Source: Chloroflexota bacterium
GTDB lineage: Bacteria; Chloroflexota; Dehalococcoidia; Lucifugimonadales; VGZR01
Assembly (NCBI GenBank): GCA_027625225.1
Contig: JAQBWG010000098.1
Span: 1-7,143, forward strand
DNA: 7,143 bases
Direction: 5' to 3'
A model generated the notes under the pieces. That model was given only the letters and a program-made list of their open reading frames with translations, was not told the DNA's origin and did no database searches. The first letter of the stretch is position 1. Each line of letters starts with the position of its first letter. Both the position numbers and the translations under genes were made by a program. Shown in pieces: positions 5,936-7,143 of the stretch.

Positions 5936-6279
5936 ACATTTTCGGCATCGGCGGCCTGGAGTTGCTGGTCATCATGCTGGTGGGGTTTCTCATACTCGGC
6001 CCGGCCCGGATGGTGAAGATGAGCCGTAAGATGGGCAAGACCATGAGTGACGTAAAAAAGGCGACGTCGGAGTTCACGGATATGGTTGTAATGGACGAGG
6101 ATGAGGAAGAAGAGACGCCAAAACGTCCGCCACCCCGACAACAAAAGCAATTAGAGCCGGGCACGGAGCCGCCCAACGATGATAGCGATAGTGATAAAGA
6201 CGATGGGCCAATCCCCTTTTCACAGGGAGGCCAGACAGTACTGGAGGAAGGCGACAAGGAGCCTGAAGGTAAGGCGTGA
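5932..6279 (+). CDS. tatA: Twin-arginine translocase TatA/TatB-like subunit
   Basis: Small membrane subunit of the Tat pathway, which exports folded proteins across the cytoplasmic membrane. The 115 residues begin with MNIFGIGGLELL and a single transmembrane helix at about 7-22, followed by a GPARM hinge (24-28) and a basic amphipathic helix (KMSRKMGKTMSDVKK, 29-43). The Glu10 in the helix and the Gly-Pro hinge resemble TatB (E. coli TatB has Glu8 and a Gly-Pro) more than the Phe-Gly hinge of TatA, but the usual Leu-Pro after the hinge is Met-Val. As the only such subunit in the window it may serve both roles, or a second copy may lie elsewhere. The C-terminal half is low-complexity: an acidic run at 55-61, a basic Pro/Gln stretch, then another acidic run at 83-91, presumably disordered in the cytoplasm. 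It overlaps maf by ATGA and tatC by GTGA, so the three are probably translationally coupled. Confidence 0.92.
   Translation: MNIFGIGGLELLVIMLVGFLILGPARMVKMSRKMGKTMSDVKKATSEFTDMVVMDEDEEEETPKRPPPRQQKQLEPGTEPPNDDSDSDKDDGPIPFSQGGQTVLEEGDKEPEGKA
6265..6269 (+). promoter_or_regulatory. Ribosome binding site of tatC
   Basis: GAAGG lies 6 nt before the GTG at 6276, with a second AAGG at 6271-6274 too close to be used. It supports the GTG start that overlaps the tatA stop as GTGA. Confidence 0.6.
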
Positions 6280-7085
6280 AAGACCGCGAACTTCCCGTTC
6301 AGCAGCACCTCGGAGAACTTCGGCGAAGAATCACGCTCTCGGTCATCGTAGTAATTGCGTTCACCGTCGCGGCGTTCATCTTTAACGAGCAACTGATTGT
6401 GTTGCTTATGGAACCGGCCAAGGGGTTCGAAGCGATACCCAACGGCAAGCCGGTGTTCACCGAGCCCACCGAGTATATCGGTGTGGCTATGAAGGTGTCG
6501 CTCTACACCGCAATCGCGGCGTCTATTCCCTTTCTTTTGTATCAGGGTGTCATGTTCGTCGCGCCGGGACTTAAGCCCGAGGAGCGGCGATATCTGTATT
6601 TCCTGCTCCCATTAAGCATCGTCGCGTTTCTGGCCGGTGCCTCCTTCGGTTATATAGTTCTCTTTCCACCCATGGTGAGCTTTTTACTGTCGTATGGAGG
6701 CAACGTCGCGGTGCCGTTGATTCGGGTGGGCAGTTACATCAATCTCATGATAAGCCTGCTGCTTTGGATGGGATTAATCTTCGAGATGCCGCTGGTGTTC
6801 TTTTTCCTAGGGAAAATAGGCATCGTTACGTACAAGTGGATGTCCAAACAGAGGCGGTACGCGGTGCTGGTCGCATTCATCATCGGGGCTATCGTGACCC
6901 CTACACTCGACCCCGTCAATCAGGCTATCGTCGCCGGGCCGGTTATCGTGCTGTACGAATTGAGTATCTGGCTGGTGTGGTTGGGTACGCGCGGGCGTCG
7001 GGCCAAAGCGAAGCAGGCGGCAACCACTGAATCTACCGATTTGGCAGTCATTGACAAGGATGGACTGACCAAGCGAGACAAGTAG
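6276..7085 (+). CDS. tatC: Twin-arginine translocase subunit TatC
   Basis: Polytopic core of the Tat translocase; binds twin-arginine signal peptides and organises TatA/B. The 269 residues carry the N-terminal HLGELRRR (11-18), whose Glu14 matches the signal-peptide-binding Glu of TatC, then APGLKPEERR (96-105) with the second conserved Glu region, an FGYIVLFPP segment (124-132), IFEMP (168-172), and RRYAVLVAFIIGAIVTPTLDP (183-203) with the conserved Thr-Pro...Asp. LYEL (226-229) is the conserved C-terminal membrane motif. Six membrane segments are apparent, roughly at 19-37, 72-94, 107-131, 153-178, 184-200 and 207-236. A short basic then acidic cytoplasmic tail follows. GTG is the start, because it overlaps the tatA stop and the Lys-Asp-Arg-Glu-Leu N-terminus matches the family without extension. 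It is the last gene before the terminator. Confidence 0.96.
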   Translation: MKDRELPVQQHLGELRRRITLSVIVVIAFTVAAFIFNEQLIVLLMEPAKGFEAIPNGKPVFTEPTEYIGVAMKVSLYTAIAASIPFLLYQGVMFVAPGLKPEERRYLYFLLPLSIVAFLAGASFGYIVLFPPMVSFLLSYGGNVAVPLIRVGSYINLMISLLLWMGLIFEMPLVFFFLGKIGIVTYKWMSKQRRYAVLVAFIIGAIVTPTLDPVNQAIVAGPVIVLYELSIWLVWLGTRGRRAKAKQAATTESTDLAVIDKDGLTKRDK

Positions 7086-7106
7086 GCAATAAGAATTAGA
7101 GGAAAC

Positions 7107-7143
7107 AAAAAGGGGCGGGGAAACACCCCCCCCCTTTTTTTTT
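7107..7143 (+). terminator. Intrinsic terminator of the rlmD-maf-tatA-tatC unit
   Basis: Left arm AAAAAGGGGCGGGG (7107-7120), loop AAACA, right arm nine C then five T (7126-7139), with T continuing to the edge at 7143. The stem is 14 positions with one C-C mismatch (7116/7130), closed by GC pairs and tailed by T. It lies 21 nt after the tatC stop. The leading A-run could make it act in both orientations. Confidence 0.93.

Overview
The window looks like chromosomal core sequence from a fairly GC-rich, uncultured-type bacterium. My best guess is Chloroflexota, in the SAR202/Dehalococcoidia range. This rests on a flavin-dependent luciferase-like oxidoreductase beside a PF04909-type amidohydrolase (such genes are amplified in SAR202-like genomes), an Ala/Ser/Thr-rich lipoprotein of a type I associate with that phylum, and a TatA/B-like plus TatC module. 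It is an inference; no rRNA or ribosomal marker is present. I see no mobile element, CRISPR array, tRNA or phage gene.

Layout. Bases 1-3071 hold three plus-strand genes with short gaps (33 and 35 nt): the C-terminal part of a luciferase-like flavin oxidoreductase cut by the left edge, a metal-dependent amidohydrolase, and a secreted lipoprotein of unknown function. The last two have near-perfect Shine-Dalgarno sites. The lipoprotein gene converges on lipA (minus strand, lipoyl synthase) with only 7 nt between the two stop codons, and a perfect 13-bp palindrome spans both stops. lipA probably starts at a GTG at 3957, not at the upstream ATG codons, because a GAGGAG site and an extended -10 element both fit the GTG.

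Bases 3958-4047 are a compact divergent promoter region with two back-to-back extended -10 elements. One points to lipA. The other points to a four-gene plus-strand unit: an RlmD/TrmA-type RNA m5U methyltransferase with a [4Fe-4S] cysteine set, a Maf nucleotide pyrophosphatase with a CxxC tail, a TatA/TatB-like translocase subunit, and TatC. The methyltransferase-maf gap is 16 nt; maf/tatA and tatA/tatC each overlap by 4 nt. The unit ends in a strong intrinsic terminator at the right edge.

How the genes fit together. The left cluster suggests oxidative plus hydrolytic breakdown of an unknown organic substrate. The right unit mixes RNA modification, nucleotide-pool cleaning and folded-protein export, a housekeeping operon without one shared pathway. 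lipA supplies lipoyl cofactor to 2-oxoacid dehydrogenases or the glycine cleavage system. Nothing here forms an obvious new defence or mobile system. The best leads are the lipoprotein, the divergent promoter pair, a perfect hairpin inside the methyltransferase gene, and a switch in G/C strand bias inside that same gene.
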